A stretch of DNA of 64,000 nucleotides from Novosphingobium sp. PhB57 (GTDB lineage Bacteria > Pseudomonadota > Alphaproteobacteria > Sphingomonadales > Sphingomonadaceae), in assembly GCF_004342985.1 (NCBI RefSeq), contig NZ_SMBO01000002.1, positions 186,001-250,000 on the forward strand. Reading direction: 5' to 3'. The notes beneath the pieces were generated by a model. It searched no databases. It was given only the letters and a program-made list of their open reading frames with translations, and was not told where the DNA came from. Made by a program: the position numbers and the translations under genes. This document shows, piece by piece, positions 42,686 to 53,269 of the stretch. Positions within the stretch are counted from its first letter, which is position 1. Every line of letters begins with the position of its first letter.

Positions 42686-43903
42686 TCAGGCCAGAGCGGC
42701 CTTCAGCGCGTCGGCAAGGTCGGTGCGTTCCCAGGGGAACAGGTCGCCTTCGGGCTTGCGGCCGAAGTGGCCGTAAGCAGCCGTCTTGCCGTAGATCGGC
42801 TTGTTGAGGCCAAGACCCGTGCGGATGCCGCGCGGGGTCAGGCCGCCGAGCTTGTCCGCAGCGACCTTGGCGATTGCCACTTCGAGATCCGCGTCGCTGG
42901 CCGAGCCGGTGCCGTGAGTATCGACATAGAGCGAAAGCGGCTCGGACACGCCGATCGCATAGGCGATCTGGATCGTGCAGCGCTTGGCGAGGCCGGCTGC
43001 GACGACGTTCTTCGCGAGGTAGCGCGTGACGTAGGCGGCCGAACGGTCGACCTTGGTGGGGTCCTTGCCCGAGAAGGCGCCGCCGCCATGCGGAGCCGCA
43101 CCGCCGTAGGTGTCGACGATGATCTTGCGGCCAGTCAGGCCGGCATCGCCGTCAGGGCCGCCGATTTCGAACTTGCCGGTGGGGTTGATGTGGAACTTGG
43201 TGTTTTCGGTGACGAAGCCGGCGGGCAGGATCTCGCCCACGGCCTTCTTCACGTATTCCTTGAGTTCCGCGTCCTTGCCGCCTTCGTGGTAGCCGGCCTT
43301 GTGCTGGGTGGAGACGACCACGGCGGTCGCTTCCACGGGCACGCCGTCCTTGAAGCGCAGGGTGACCTGGCTCTTGGCGTCGGGTTCGAGGAACGGCGCG
43401 GCGCCCGAGTGACGGTCGGCCGCGAGGCGTTCGAGGATCTTGTGGCTGTAATCGAGCGTGGCCGGCATGAGGTCCGGCGTTTCGTCGCAGGCGAAACCGA
43501 ACATGATGCCCTGGTCGCCGGCGCCTTCGTCCTTGTTGCCGGCCGAGTCCACGCCCTGCGCGATGTCCGCGCTCTGCGGGTGCAGGTGGTTCTCGAACAG
43601 CAGGTCCTGCCAGTGGAAGCCGGCCTGTTCGTAGCCGATGCGCTTCACGGTTTCACGGACGATGTGCTGGATTTCCTCCTGCGCGCCGTCTTCCCAGTGA
43701 CCGTCCTTGTCGATCATGCCCTTGCCGCGCACTTCGCCGGCAAGGACGACACGCTGGGTGGTCGTCAGGGTTTCGCAGGCAACGCGGGCTTCCGGGTCCT
43801 TCGAAAGGAAGAGATCGACGATGGCGTCGGAAATCTGGTCCGAAACCTTGTCGGGATGGCCTTCCGAGACGCTCTCGGAGGTGAAGACATAGTCATTTCG
43901 CAT
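42686..43903 (-). CDS. metK: S-adenosylmethionine synthetase
   Basis: MetK makes SAM from methionine and ATP. The 405-residue product is full length: [23 protein letters not shown] at the start, [12 protein letters not shown] near residue 127, and [19 protein letters not shown] in the C-terminal third, all standard. The start codon is only eight bases from the palindromic operator at 43911-43936 and has no clear ribosome site, so a very short or leaderless mRNA is possible. The gene follows lnt by 41 bases but probably has its own regulated promoter in that gap. It ends at a strong terminator. Confidence 0.97.
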   Translation of the reverse strand: MRNDYVFTSESVSEGHPDKVSDQISDAIVDLFLSKDPEARVACETLTTTQRVVLAGEVRGKGMIDKDGHWEDGAQEEIQHIVRETVKRIGYEQAGFHWQDLLFENHLHPQSADIAQGVDSAGNKDEGAGDQGIMFGFACDETPDLMPATLDYSHKILERLAADRHSGAAPFLEPDAKSQVTLRFKDGVPVEATAVVVSTQHKAGYHEGGKDAELKEYVKKAVGEILPAGFVTENTKFHINPTGKFEIGGPDGDAGLTGRKIIVDTYGGAAPHGGGAFSGKDPTKVDRSAAYVTRYLAKNVVAAGLAKRCTIQIAYAIGVSEPLSLYVDTHGTGSASDADLEVAIAKVAADKLGGLTPRGIRTGLGLNKPIYGKTAAYGHFGRKPEGDLFPWERTDLADALKAALA

Positions 43904-43910
43904 CGTGACA

Positions 43911-43936
43911 CCACATATAAAGAAATCTTTATGTGG
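43911..43936 (-). promoter_or_regulatory. Palindromic operator at metK, resembling methionine-cycle (SahR/SamR-type) sites
   Basis: CCACATATAAAGAAATCTTTATGTGG is a near-perfect inverted repeat of 26 bases with ACATAAAGA/TCTTTATGT at its heart. It almost fills the 41-base gap between lnt and metK and must overlap the metK -10. ArsR-type regulators of SAM/SAH metabolism bind sites of this look (from memory). No such regulator is encoded in this window. Confidence 0.6.
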
Positions 43937-43944
43937 GCACTGGT

Positions 43945-45597
43945 CTAGCGACGACGACGGCGGAGCGCAATAACGGAAAGCGCAAGCGTCCAGAAAGCCG
44001 TGGCAAGTGTCAGCGGCAGCAAGTTTCCGAATATTGCGAAAGGCGTCGGTTCGCGGGGCGGCGGGATGCGTCCGTCCAGCCTGCCCGCGCTGTGCCAGGG
44101 CACATAGGCGCGCACCAGGCCATCGGCATCGATCACCGCGCTGATCCCGGTGGTGGTGGAGCGCATGACCGGAAGCCCCTCCTCGATCGCGCGAAGCCGG
44201 GCCTGGGCGAGGTGCTGCGGCGGGCCCCAGCGTCCGAACCAGCCGTCGTTGGAAGGATTGAAGATATAGTCCGGCCTCACGCGCGGGTCTGCCACCTGAC
44301 CGCTGAAGACGATTTCGTAGCAGATCTGCACCCCCGCCTTGCCCCAGGCGCCGAGGTCGAACGTGCGCGGACCCGGTCCGGGCCAGAAATCCAGCGCGCC
44401 GGGCACGAGGCGCGTCGCGCCGAGCGGTTCCAGCAACCAGCGCAGCGCGAGGTACTCGCCATAGGGGACGAGATGGGCCTTCGAATAGCTCGCCAGCAGA
44501 TTGCCGTCGCCATCGATCATGGAGACCGAATTGCGTGCGGCGATGCCTTCGCCGTCCTTGATGACAAGGTCGACCGCGCCGGTCATCAGCACGGCGTAAG
44601 GGCCGATGACCCGGCCGATACGCTCGCGCGCCAATACGGGGTCCTCCGCATAGGTATACATGCGGTAGAGGAACTGCGGATAGCCATCGCGAATATAGTC
44701 GCCCAGGCCCGATTCCGGCCAGAACACCACCCGCCGGTCACCCGGCGCGCGAGGCAGGGACAAGCGCGCCAGCTTGACGAAATTGGCCTCGTAGAAGCGC
44801 GGGTCGTCGATGAATTCCTGGCGAATGTCGGGCTGGACAAGCGTGTAGCGAACGGCGCCTTCGGTGCGCGCGGCCCAGGGGTCTGGCAGGGTCATCAGCG
44901 CCGCGAGCGGCCCGAACAGGGCGAGGGCAGGGAGTGCCCAGGCCCAGCGTGCGCCGCCGCGCGAGCTGCGCGAAAGCCGCCAGAGCAGGCCGGGGACACA
45001 GGCGATCAACGCGAGGAACCCGGACAGCCCATAGGTCCCCACCCAGGGCGCCAGCAGGGCCAGTCCGCGGGTATCGTGACCGCCGAGCATGGCCACGCCA
45101 AGCGGGTTCCAGGCAAAGCCGGTGAAGACCCAGGCCCGCAGCCATTCAGTGACGATCCAGGCCGGGACAAAGGCCAGCGCAAGAAGCAGGAAAGCGCCGG
45201 GACCGGCGGCATTCGGCGGGCTTTCCGGGGCTCGGCCGCGGTCCAGCCGCAGCAGCAGCCAGGCGCCCAGCGCGGCGAGGCCCGGATATACCGCGAGATA
45301 GAGAGAGATAAGGCAGACGGCGATCATGCCCAGCCAGGCAGGCATCGAGGCCTGATAGGTAAAGGCCGTCGCGATCCAGTTGTCGCCGAGCGTGAAGTGA
45401 CCGAGACCGAAGAACCAGCCGATGAAGAACGCGCGCTTCCCGCTGGGCGCCCGCGCGATGAGTTCCACCAGCACGGCCACCCCGAGCAGGGTCAGCGGCC
45501 AGAGGCCCAGGGGTTGGAAGCCGCAGGCGGCGATGACGCCGGCCAGAATCGCGACAAGTCCGGCCGCAAGGCGCGGGCGGCGATCGAGGAAGTCCAT
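43945..45597 (-). CDS. lnt: Apolipoprotein N-acyltransferase
   Basis: Lnt adds the third acyl chain to bacterial lipoproteins in the inner membrane. The 550-residue product has about seven hydrophobic segments in its first 230 residues. A nitrilase-like periplasmic domain follows, with the catalytic triad E295 (WPESGLGD), K373 ([11 protein letters not shown]) and C426 (QICYEIVF); a final hydrophobic helix ends in RRRRR. The ATG at 45597 gives [14 protein letters not shown], the normal N-terminus; the frame runs 54 codons further up without one. Presence of lipoprotein genes in the window fits, but the next gene metK is functionally unrelated. Confidence 0.95.
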   Translation of the reverse strand: MDFLDRRPRLAAGLVAILAGVIAACGFQPLGLWPLTLLGVAVLVELIARAPSGKRAFFIGWFFGLGHFTLGDNWIATAFTYQASMPAWLGMIAVCLISLYLAVYPGLAALGAWLLLRLDRGRAPESPPNAAGPGAFLLLALAFVPAWIVTEWLRAWVFTGFAWNPLGVAMLGGHDTRGLALLAPWVGTYGLSGFLALIACVPGLLWRLSRSSRGGARWAWALPALALFGPLAALMTLPDPWAARTEGAVRYTLVQPDIRQEFIDDPRFYEANFVKLARLSLPRAPGDRRVVFWPESGLGDYIRDGYPQFLYRMYTYAEDPVLARERIGRVIGPYAVLMTGAVDLVIKDGEGIAARNSVSMIDGDGNLLASYSKAHLVPYGEYLALRWLLEPLGATRLVPGALDFWPGPGPRTFDLGAWGKAGVQICYEIVFSGQVADPRVRPDYIFNPSNDGWFGRWGPPQHLAQARLRAIEEGLPVMRSTTTGISAVIDADGLVRAYVPWHSAGRLDGRIPPPREPTPFAIFGNLLPLTLATAFWTLALSVIALRRRRR

Positions 45598-45743
45598 TAC
45601 GGGTTTCAGAGCCGGGCCTCGCGCCGATGGGAATCCAATGGCGCCGCTATGTAGGGGCCTGTCGTGGGAGGCAAGCGAAGTTCGTGAAAAGAGCGGATTT
45701 GCCTGCGCCGTGCCTGAACTTGCTACGCATATTGCCGGGCCGG

Positions 45744-45787
45744 AAAAGCGACGACCCACGTCCTGCCTTGCGGCGAGACGTGGGTCG
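45744..45787 (-). terminator. Terminator of the DUF4167 gene
   Basis: An 11-bp CGACCCACGTC/GACGTGGGTCG stem (45752-45762 with 45777-45787) is followed after a short GC extension by TTTT on the minus strand. Confidence 0.85.
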
Positions 45788-45824
45788 CGAAATGCTGGAC
45801 GTTTCCGCCCGGCCGGTCAGGCTC

Positions 45825-46796
45825 TTACGAGTTGACGGCTTCCAGCGGGTTTTCACCGCCCTCGTCCGACGACGGCGCAGCCTTGCGGGTGCGGCGGCGA
45901 CGGGGCTTTTCCTCGGCGGCCTCGGCCTCCTCGGTGGGCTTTTCAACCGGCTTTTCCGCAGCCTTGGCGGCGCGGGGTGCGCGCTTGGCCGGAGCGGCGG
46001 CGATGGCGGGCGGCAGGATCGCGGGATCGAGGTTGCCGGTCGGTTCGGCTTCCACGGCGGGAGCCTCTTCACCGGCATTTTCGCCCGCTACTTCTTCGTC
46101 ACGGCGGCCGCGCGGCTTGCGCTGCTTCAGGCCACGCGAGGCGCGATTGTCGCGAACGAACGGGTTTTCCGCCGGTTCGTAGACCATCGGATCGCCGGTG
46201 ACTTCCGCCTCGTTGCCGGGTGCGGCAACCGCCTCTTCCTCGACCGATTCGGGGCGGGGAGCGCGCTCGTCGCGGCGGTTGTCGTCGCGACGGTTGTCTT
46301 CGCGGCGGGTATCCTCACGACGCCCATCCTCACGGCGGGTATCGTCACGACGGTTATCGTCACGGCGCGAATCTTCGCGGCGGGGCTGGCGCTCCTGGCG
46401 CTGCTCCTGCCGATCGAAGTTGCGCTCCGGACGCTCCTGGCGTTCCGAACGTTCCTGCCGTTCCGGGGCGGGCGATTCGTAGTCGCCGTACTCGTCGACT
46501 GCGTAATCGTCGCCATAGTCGGAACCGCGATCGTCGCGGCGCGGCTGGCGCGAATCTTCTTGGCGTTGCTTTTGATCAGCAAGGACGCGGAAGTAGTGGT
46601 CTGCGAACTGGAGGTAATATTCCTCCTGCACGCGGTCACCATTCAGATGCGCGTCATGGGCCAGCTTCTTGTACTTCTCCAGCAACTGCGGCGCATTGCC
46701 GCGAGCCCTGCTGTCGATCCGATTGATCTGCTGACCGCCCTGCTGGCGATTGTTACCGCGGCCACGCCGACGGTTATTACCACGATTATTATTCAA
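45825..46796 (-). CDS. DUF4167 family protein, probable RNA-associated low-complexity protein
   Basis: The 323-residue product starts with a basic, Asn/Arg/Gly-rich segment (MNNNRGNNRRRGRGNNRQQGG) and the conserved DUF4167 core, QINRIDSRARGNAPQLLEKY and VQEEYYLQFADHYFRVLAD. A long Arg/Asp/Glu repeat region (about residues 115-180, DSRRDDNRRDDTRRED) and an Ala/Glu-rich tail ending with RRRRTRKAA follow. The start is a TTG, decided by GAGG nine bases upstream. DUF4167 genes commonly sit beside prmC and prfA in Alphaproteobacteria. The composition suggests nucleic-acid binding and possibly condensate-like behaviour; function is unproven. Confidence 0.85.
   Translation of the reverse strand: MNNNRGNNRRRGRGNNRQQGGQQINRIDSRARGNAPQLLEKYKKLAHDAHLNGDRVQEEYYLQFADHYFRVLADQKQRQEDSRQPRRDDRGSDYGDDYAVDEYGDYESPAPERQERSERQERPERNFDRQEQRQERQPRREDSRRDDNRRDDTRREDGRREDTRREDNRRDDNRRDERAPRPESVEEEAVAAPGNEAEVTGDPMVYEPAENPFVRDNRASRGLKQRKPRGRRDEEVAGENAGEEAPAVEAEPTGNLDPAILPPAIAAAPAKRAPRAAKAAEKPVEKPTEEAEAAEEKPRRRRTRKAAPSSDEGGENPLEAVNS
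46270..46400. repeat. Imperfect short tandem repeat in the DUF4167 gene
   Basis: Units of 12-15 bases encoding RRDD, RRED or RRDE alternate about nine times. They are coding, in frame, and explain repeated CGTCGCGA/TCCTCACG-type strings. Confidence 0.7.
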
Positions 46797-46949
46797 GGAT
46801 TATTTCCTCAAAAACCCAGGGCATCGGCCTGTTCCCGTCGGGCCGATCTGCCACACGTCACATGATCACGGATCGCCCCCGAGTGCCGTGAACTCCACCG
46901 TTGCCGGGTCGTAGCCACTTCAGGCCGCGACGATCTGCAAAGGTTGGAG

Positions 46950-46992
46950 GCGAACCACCCACATGGGAAATTCCATCCATGTGCTGGTTCGC
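46950..46992. promoter_or_regulatory. Hairpin in the prmC-DUF4167 gap
   Basis: Arms GCGAACCA and TGGTTCGC (outer) and CACATGG and CCATGTG (inner) form a stem of about 15 pairs with small mismatches, in the 238-base gap between prmC and the DUF4167 gene. There is no T tract, so it is not a simple terminator. A processing site, protein-binding site or leader structure is possible. Confidence 0.4.
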
Positions 46993-47034
46993 CGTAATCC
47001 TTAGGCATTCCGGGCCGGAATTCCAAGTGAAAAC

Positions 47035-47883
47035 TTACGCAGCTGTTGAAAACTCCAGCACCCTGGGACGATTTCCCAGATCGCGATGGAGGCGGCTGGA
47101 GAGGCCGCACTCGCTGCCGATCGCGGCGACGGGCTCGGCCTGTTCGTGGCCGATCTCTACCAGCGCGGCGCCGCCCGGGGCAAGCAGGCCCGGCAATTGC
47201 GGGATCAGCACGCGATAGTCGTCCAGCCCCAGTTCGCCCGCGTAGAGCGCGCTGGCCGGCTCGTATCCGGCGACGGAGCGGTCAAGCGTCACGGTCGTCT
47301 CGACATAGGGAGGATTGGCGAGAATCAGGTCGAACGGCCCGCCCAGCGCATCGGCCCAGCAGGGCGCATGCCAATCGCCCAGCGCCATGCGGGCGCGGGC
47401 GCCAAGGCCCAGCGCTTCGGCATTGCCGGTCGCCACCGCGAGCGCGCCGGGAGAACTGTCCACGCCCACGCCGCGCGCTTCGGGCAAGTTGGCGAGCACG
47501 GCCAGCAGCAGGGCGCCGGATCCGGTCCCGCAGTCCAGGACGGCGCGGGCCGCGGGCCGGGCGGCCAGTGCCGCCTCGACGAGAATCTCCGAATCCCCGC
47601 GCGGGATCAGCACGTCCGGCCCGACCGTGAACGGCAGGCCGAAGAACTCCTGAGTGCCGGTGATATAGGCGACGGGTTCGTGCTCCGCGCGGCGCGCGAC
47701 CAATGCGGCGAAGCCTGCGGGCGCAGGATCGCGCATGCGCGAGAGCAGCAGCGACGAGCGCGAGCAGCCGATGGCGTGGGCCATGAGCACTTCGGCGTCG
47801 AGACGGGCGGTGTCGCTGGTCGCGGAGAGAAGTCCGGCGGCTTCGCGAATCGCCTCGCCGGCCGTGAGCGCGGGATCAGTCAT
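47035..47883 (-). CDS. prmC: Peptide chain release factor N5-glutamine methyltransferase
   Basis: PrmC methylates the glutamine of the GGQ motif in release factors, which raises their activity. The 282-residue product has a helical N-terminal substrate-binding domain, the linker VLIPRGDSEILVE (usually IPRPDTE), the SAM-binding VLDCGTGSGALLLAVL near 115-130, and the catalytic NPPY at residues 190-193. It lies 62 bases behind prfA, its substrate gene, on the same strand. The gene order hisS-prfA-prmC-DUF4167 suggests one translation-related transcript. Confidence 0.96.
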   Translation of the reverse strand: MTDPALTAGEAIREAAGLLSATSDTARLDAEVLMAHAIGCSRSSLLLSRMRDPAPAGFAALVARRAEHEPVAYITGTQEFFGLPFTVGPDVLIPRGDSEILVEAALAARPAARAVLDCGTGSGALLLAVLANLPEARGVGVDSSPGALAVATGNAEALGLGARARMALGDWHAPCWADALGGPFDLILANPPYVETTVTLDRSVAGYEPASALYAGELGLDDYRVLIPQLPGLLAPGGAALVEIGHEQAEPVAAIGSECGLSSRLHRDLGNRPRVLEFSTAA

Positions 47884-47944
47884 GGTTGGGCGCGTTCAGC
47901 AGGCGCGGGGCGCTTGGCCGGCGCCCGGCGCGAAGGCCAGTTCC

Positions 47945-49015
47945 TCAAGCATCCATGGCCGCGAGGCGCTTGGCCTCGTCCTCGGCCAGCAGGGCGTCGA
48001 CCATTTCGGCAAGGCCCGGACCTTCGAGAATTTCGGGCAGGCGGTGCAGGGTCAGGTTGATGCGGTGATCGGTCACCCGGCCCTGCGGGAAATTGTAGGT
48101 GCGGATGCGCTCCGAACGGTCGCCCGATCCGACCATCGCCTTGCGGGCCTCGGCCTCGGCGCCGTGGGCCTCTTCGCGCATCTTCTCGTAGAGACGCGCG
48201 CGCAGGACCTGCATGGCCTTGGCCTTGTTCTTGTGCTGGCTGCGCTCATCCTGGCAGATCACCACGAGATTGCTGGGCAAGTGCGTGATGCGCACGGCCG
48301 AATCGGTGGTGTTGACGTGCTGGCCGCCCGCGCCCGAGGCGCGGAAGATGTCGATCTTGAGGTCCTTGTCCTCGATCTGGACGTCGACTTCGCTCGGCTC
48401 GGGCAGCACCGCGACGGTCGCCGCCGAAGTGTGGATACGGCCGCCCGATTCGGTGACCGGCACGCGCTGGACCCGGTGGACGCCGCTCTCGAACTTCAGC
48501 TTGGCGAAAACGCCCGCGCCGGCGACATTGGCGACCACTTCCTTGAAGCCGCCGAGATCGTTGGCGTTGACGGAGATCATCTCGACCCGCCAGCCCTGTT
48601 CCGCGGCATAGCGCTCGTACATGCGATAGAGGTCGGCCGCGAAGAGGGCGGCTTCGTCACCGCCGGTGCCGGCGCGGATTTCCAGCATGGCCGGGCGCAC
48701 GTCCGCCGCGTCGCGCGGGAGCATGGCGATGGCCAGCTGCCGCTCGGCCTCGGGCAGTTCGGCCTTGATCCGGTGGATTTCCTCCTCGGCCAGGGCGCGC
48801 ATGTCGGGGTCGGGGTCTTCCAGCGTCTGGAGCGATTCCATTTCCCCGCGCATCGACACGACTTCGGCAGCGACGCGCGCCACCGGTTCCAGCTCGGCAT
48901 AGTCGCGGCTGGCGGTGACGAAGGCGTCGCCTTCCAGCGTGCCCGAGGCGAGACGCGCCTCAAGCTCGGAGAAACGCGCGGCGATCTGCGCCAGACGGGT
49001 GTCGGATATGCTCAC
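47945..49015 (-). CDS. prfA: Peptide chain release factor 1
   Basis: RF1 ends translation at UAA and UAG. The 356-residue product has the codon-reading tripeptide PVT (residues 186-188, the PxT form of RF1) and the catalytic GGQ at 230-232 followed by [10 protein letters not shown]; the glutamine is the target of PrmC encoded next. The start is GTG, overlapping the hisS stop by four bases (GTGA), so the two are translationally coupled. Confidence 0.97.
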   Translation of the reverse strand: MSISDTRLAQIAARFSELEARLASGTLEGDAFVTASRDYAELEPVARVAAEVVSMRGEMESLQTLEDPDPDMRALAEEEIHRIKAELPEAERQLAIAMLPRDAADVRPAMLEIRAGTGGDEAALFAADLYRMYERYAAEQGWRVEMISVNANDLGGFKEVVANVAGAGVFAKLKFESGVHRVQRVPVTESGGRIHTSAATVAVLPEPSEVDVQIEDKDLKIDIFRASGAGGQHVNTTDSAVRITHLPSNLVVICQDERSQHKNKAKAMQVLRARLYEKMREEAHGAEAEARKAMVGSGDRSERIRTYNFPQGRVTDHRINLTLHRLPEILEGPGLAEMVDALLAEDEAKRLAAMDA

Positions 49016-50256
49016 GGATGGACCGACTGGAGGACCTGCTCGACCGCGAGGTATTCGGCGGTCGGCTCGGCCGCGCGCAAGTTGGCGCTGGGCTGGCCGT
49101 CCTTGGCGCCGAACGAGACGAGCACCTTGGCGCCCATCTTCACGGCCTTGTCGAAGCGCTTGCGGGGGCTGCCGGTGGCGACCATCTCCGCGTCGAGGCC
49201 CTGGAAACGCAGCGCGGTGATGACCTTCTGGGCATAACCCAGCGCGGCATCGTCCTCGACCGCAAGCACCACGGTCAGCGGCGCTTCGGTGAGCGTGCCG
49301 GCATCGGCCACCAGCATGGCGAGCCGCTCGATCCCTGCCGCCCAGCCCACGGCCGGGGTGGCAGCCCCGCCGAGGCTTTCCATCAGTCCGTCATAGCGGC
49401 CGCCGCCGAGCACGGTGCCCTGCGCGCCGAGGCGGGTGGTGACGAATTCGAAGGCGGTGTGGCGATAGTAGTCCAGCCCGCGCACCAGCGACGGCGCGCG
49501 CTCATAGGCGACGCCGGCGGCATCGAGCCCGGCGGTCACCGCGGCGAAGAAGTCCTGCGCCTCTGCCGAGAGATAGGCGTCGATCTTCGGCGCGTCGCCG
49601 ACGAAGACCTTGTCGCGCGGGTCCTTGGAATCGAGGATGCGCAGCGGGTTGCGTTCGAGGCGGTCCTGCGAATCCTCGGACAATTCCGCCTTGTGGGCGC
49701 GGAAATATTCGATCAGCGCCGCGCGCCAGGCATCGCGGCTGGCAACGTCGCCCAGGGTGTTGAGCTGGAGCGCCACGCCGTCGGAAATGCCGAGTTCCTT
49801 CAGCAGGTGGTCGGCCATGGCCAGCAGTTCCACGTCGGCCAGCGGTTCGGGCGAGCCGATCAATTCGGCGTCGATCTGGTGGAACTGGCGGTAGCGGCCC
49901 TTCTGCGGGCGTTCGTAGCGGAACAGCGGGCCGTGAGTCGCGACCTTGAGCGGGGCGAACTGCTTCCAGCCGTCGGTCAGGTAGGCACGGGCGAGCCCGG
50001 CGGTGAATTCGGGGCGCAGCGTCAGCGATTCGCCGCCGCGATCCTCGAACGAGTACATTTCCTTGGACACCACGTCGGTGGTCTCGCCGATCGAACGCGA
50101 GAACACTTCGGTCTTTTCGAAGACCGGCATCTCCACCCGGCGGAAACGGTAGAGCTTGCGGACACGCTCGAACGTCGCGACGACATGGGAGAAAGCCTCG
50201 GCATCGGTGCCGAAGATGTCCTGGGTTCCGCGAATAGCCTGTGGTGTGGTGCTCAT
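49012..50256 (-). CDS. hisS: Histidyl-tRNA synthetase
   Basis: HisS charges tRNA-His. The 414-residue product starts [16 protein letters not shown] and shows class II features: motif 2 with [19 protein letters not shown], the HisA box [15 protein letters not shown], and motif 3 near the [14 protein letters not shown] and AAGIERLAM. The C-terminal anticodon-binding domain is complete. The ATG at 50256 gives the standard N-terminus. It heads the run hisS-prfA-prmC-DUF4167. Confidence 0.97.
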   Translation of the reverse strand: MSTTPQAIRGTQDIFGTDAEAFSHVVATFERVRKLYRFRRVEMPVFEKTEVFSRSIGETTDVVSKEMYSFEDRGGESLTLRPEFTAGLARAYLTDGWKQFAPLKVATHGPLFRYERPQKGRYRQFHQIDAELIGSPEPLADVELLAMADHLLKELGISDGVALQLNTLGDVASRDAWRAALIEYFRAHKAELSEDSQDRLERNPLRILDSKDPRDKVFVGDAPKIDAYLSAEAQDFFAAVTAGLDAAGVAYERAPSLVRGLDYYRHTAFEFVTTRLGAQGTVLGGGRYDGLMESLGGAATPAVGWAAGIERLAMLVADAGTLTEAPLTVVLAVEDDAALGYAQKVITALRFQGLDAEMVATGSPRKRFDKAVKMGAKVLVSFGAKDGQPSANLRAAEPTAEYLAVEQVLQSVHP

Positions 50257-50360
50257 GACGCGCGCGCTTAGCCCGATTGCAGCGGCGGGGAAAGTGGCCC
50301 CGGCCGGTTTAGTGGATTGGACGGTTGCCAAATCGGGCAACTGTCGCAAAGAATGACGTA

Positions 50361-52304
50361 ATGAAATATCGTTCCGCGGTCGTCACGCTCCTCGCCCTTC
50401 TCTCCGTATCAACCCCGGCCCTCGCGCAGGACACGGCGCAGCGCAGCCGTCCTGCGGCCCCCGCGCTGCCCGCACCGCTTCCCGCCGCGCAGGACAAGGC
50501 CTATCCCGGCACGATCGCGCTCGACATCGATGCCAGCGATGTCGTCCACGGCGTCTACCGCGTCATGCAGCAATTCCCCGTTGCGGCCGGCACCGACAAG
50601 CTGATCCTCGTCCAGCCGAGCTGGCTGCCGGGCAACCATTCGCCCACCGGCCCCGCGGCGCTGCTCGCGCAGGTCCATTTCTTTGCCGATGGCAAGGAGA
50701 TCAAGTGGCAGCGCGACACCGTGGCCGTGAACGCCTTCCATCTGGAGCTGCCGGCAGGAACGCAGGTCGTCACGGCCAGGTTCATCCACACCTCGCCGGT
50801 GCAGGCCAAGGAAGGCCGCATCACCATGACGCGGGAAATGCTGAACCTGCAGTGGGAAAAGATGAGCCTCTATCCCTCGGGCTACTACACCCGCGGGTTG
50901 ACCGTGAAGCCCACCGTCAAGTTCCCGGCCGGCTGGACCGTCTACACCGCGCTCGATGGCAAAAGCCAGCAGGGTGACACCGTGACCTGGGCGCCGACCG
51001 ACTACGAGCGCCTGGTCGACGAGCCGATCTTCGCGGGCAAGTACGCCCAGCGCTGGGACCTTGGCCATGACGTCAGCATGGACGTGGTGGCGGACGAGGC
51101 CAAGCTGCTCGGCATCAAGCCCGAGAACATGAAGACCTACCGCAACCTCGTCTCGGAAGCGCTGCTGACGTTCGGCGCGCGCCACTTCGACCACTACGAC
51201 TTCCTGCTGGCCCTGACCGACCGCATGGGCGGGATCGGCCTGGAGCACCATCGTTCGAGCGAAAACCAGATGGAGCCCAAGGTCTGGACCGAGTGGGACA
51301 AGATGGACTTCGATCGCAACGTGATCCCGCATGAATTCGTCCATAGCTGGAACGGCAAGTATCGCCGCCCGGCCGATCTCTGGACGCCGGACTACCAGCA
51401 GCCGATGCAGAACACGCTGCTCTGGGTCTATGAGGGCCAGACCCAGTTCTGGGGCTATATCCTGGCCGCGCGTTCGGGCGTGCAGACCAAGCAGACCATC
51501 CTCGACACGCTGGCCGGCGCGGTCGCGCGCTATGCGGAAGCGACGCCGGGGCGCGGCTGGCGTTCGGTGGAGGACACCACGTTCGCGCCGGTCCTCAACA
51601 TGCGCCGCCCGCTGCCCTACACCTCGGTCACCCGCACCGAGGACTATTATGTGGAAGGCGCGCTGACGTGGCTCGAAGCGGACCAGATCATCCGCCAGGG
51701 CACCGGCGGCAAGAAAGGCCTCGACGATTTCGCCAAGGCCTTCTTCGGCGTTCGCGACGGCGATTGGGGTGAACTGACGTACGACTTCGACGAAGTCGTC
51801 AAGACGCTGAACGGCGTCTACCCTTACGACTGGGCCAGCTTCCTCAAGACCCACATCTACGACACCAACCAGCCCGCGCCGACCAAGGGCGTGGAGATGG
51901 CCGGGTACAAGCTGGTCTGGAAGGACACCCAGAACGGCTACGAGAAGGGCGTCGCGGATTCGCGCAAGTCGCTGGACCTCAGCTATTCGCTGGGTGTCTC
52001 GCTGGACAACGAGGGCACCGTGACGGGCGCCGTGTTCGATGGACTGGGCTACAATGCCGGTCTCGTCAGCGGGGTGAAGGTCATGGCGGTGAACGGCACC
52101 GCCTATAGCGGCGAGACCATCAAGGACGCGATCACCGCGGCCAAGACCGCGAAAGAGCCGATCTCGCTGCTGGTGAAGCGCGGCGATGCCTTCAGCACCG
52201 TGACCATCGACTATCACGGCGGCCTGCGCTGGCCGTGGCTGGAAAGCACCACGCCGGGCAAGGTGAACGGGCTCGACCGCCTGCTGGCGCCGCGCAGCAA
52301 GTAA
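50361..52304 (+). CDS. Exported M61 family metallopeptidase with PDZ domain
   Basis: The 647-residue product has a signal peptide ([23 protein letters not shown]) and a beta-rich N-terminal domain. The gluzincin catalytic core follows, with HEFVH at residues 324-328 and the third ligand probably the Glu in [16 protein letters not shown]-terminal PDZ-like domain has [20 protein letters not shown]61 enzymes (glycyl aminopeptidase family) cleave small neutral residues from peptides; this one acts in the periplasm. The ATG at 50361 follows a weak site but gives the signal peptide directly. It is divergent from hisS and ends at a strong terminator. Confidence 0.95.
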   Translation: MKYRSAVVTLLALLSVSTPALAQDTAQRSRPAAPALPAPLPAAQDKAYPGTIALDIDASDVVHGVYRVMQQFPVAAGTDKLILVQPSWLPGNHSPTGPAALLAQVHFFADGKEIKWQRDTVAVNAFHLELPAGTQVVTARFIHTSPVQAKEGRITMTREMLNLQWEKMSLYPSGYYTRGLTVKPTVKFPAGWTVYTALDGKSQQGDTVTWAPTDYERLVDEPIFAGKYAQRWDLGHDVSMDVVADEAKLLGIKPENMKTYRNLVSEALLTFGARHFDHYDFLLALTDRMGGIGLEHHRSSENQMEPKVWTEWDKMDFDRNVIPHEFVHSWNGKYRRPADLWTPDYQQPMQNTLLWVYEGQTQFWGYILAARSGVQTKQTILDTLAGAVARYAEATPGRGWRSVEDTTFAPVLNMRRPLPYTSVTRTEDYYVEGALTWLEADQIIRQGTGGKKGLDDFAKAFFGVRDGDWGELTYDFDEVVKTLNGVYPYDWASFLKTHIYDTNQPAPTKGVEMAGYKLVWKDTQNGYEKGVADSRKSLDLSYSLGVSLDNEGTVTGAVFDGLGYNAGLVSGVKVMAVNGTAYSGETIKDAITAAKTAKEPISLLVKRGDAFSTVTIDYHGGLRWPWLESTTPGKVNGLDRLLAPRSK

Positions 52305-52360
52305 CGCTCCGTCCGCGCGGGGGTCATCGCGCAAGTTAGCCTTTGCAGGCAACGAGATAG

Positions 52361-52396
52361 CCCGGAAGCGGATCCCCGTCCGCTTCCGGGTTTTTT
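52361..52396 (+). terminator. Intrinsic terminator of the M61 gene
   Basis: A perfect 12-bp stem (52361-52372 with 52379-52390), then TTTTTT. Confidence 0.95.
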
Positions 52397-52567
52397 CGTG
52401 CCGGGCCATCAGTGTCTGAGGGGATTCGTCTATCGCAGCAGCGCATGTGTCGCAAACTGGCTACATCTACCACGATAAGGCAGTTGCGGTGCATAAGTTG
52501 CAAGGCTAAGCCCCGCGGTCAAAGACTAACCGGCACTATTGACCCGTGCCTGTAATGAAGGACCAAC

Positions 52568-53116
52568 ATGCGCATCGACATGATTCCTGTCGGCAAGAAC
52601 CCGCCGGAGAGCCTGAACGTCATCATCGAGGTCCCCATCGGCGGTGAGCCCGTGAAGTACGAGTTCGACAAGGATTCCGGCGCCCTGTTCGTCGATCGTA
52701 TCCTGCACACCCCGATGCGCTATCCGGCGAATTACGGTTTCGTGCCGCACACCCTGTCGCCCGACGGTGACCCGCTCGACGCGCTGGTCGTCGCGCGCTC
52801 GCCCTTCGTCCCCGGCGCGGTGGTGCGCGTTCGCCCGATCGCGGTGCTGAACCTGGAAGACGAACACGGCGGCGACGAGAAGCTGGTCTGCGTGCCTGAC
52901 GACAAGACCTTCCCTTACTATTCCGACGTTCAGGAAAAGGGCGATCTGCCGCCGATCGTGTTCAGCCAGATCGAGCACTTCTTCACTCACTACAAGGATC
53001 TCGAGGCCGAAAAGTGGGTCCGCGTCGGCACCTGGGGCGGCGCTGAGGAAGCCCGCCGCATCGTCGTCGAGGCGATCGAACGCTACGAGACCGAGGGCAA
53101 GAAGGCCGAGGCCTGA
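52568..53116 (+). CDS. ppa: Inorganic pyrophosphatase, family I
   Basis: This soluble enzyme splits pyrophosphate and so drives biosynthesis forward. The 182-residue product has the family signature DGDPLD with the metal-binding D66, D68 and D71, the preceding YPANYGFVPHTLS, and downstream VRPIAVLNLEDEHGGDEK, also metal-binding. The length and order match bacterial hexameric enzymes. GAAGGA precedes the ATG. Its promoter lies in the 170-base gap after the M61 terminator; it ends at its own terminator. Confidence 0.97.
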   Translation: MRIDMIPVGKNPPESLNVIIEVPIGGEPVKYEFDKDSGALFVDRILHTPMRYPANYGFVPHTLSPDGDPLDALVVARSPFVPGAVVRVRPIAVLNLEDEHGGDEKLVCVPDDKTFPYYSDVQEKGDLPPIVFSQIEHFFTHYKDLEAEKWVRVGTWGGAEEARRIVVEAIERYETEGKKAEA

Positions 53117-53154
53117 TCTTCCTCCAGTAATTCCACCACCCCCCATGTGGAACG

Positions 53155-53184
53155 AAGGGCCGGCGGTGCAAACCGCCGGCCCTT
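53155..53184. terminator. Terminator after ppa
   Basis: A perfect 13-bp stem (53155-53167 with 53172-53184) with a short T-rich continuation (TTTACATTT region). It lies between ppa and the convergent dehydrogenase gene. Confidence 0.85.
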
Positions 53185-53269
53185 TACATTTGTCCGGGCA
53201 AGCCTGGCCCCATAGGCGAGGCTGCGGCCCGCCGGTCTGGCCTGAGCCCTGACCGGGGGGAAGACCCTC

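Noticed and set aside
46270..46400. Regular short repeats that at first glance look like a CRISPR or satellite
   Set aside because: They are in frame, 12-15 bases long and encode alternating Arg/Asp/Glu of the DUF4167 protein; there are no spacers.
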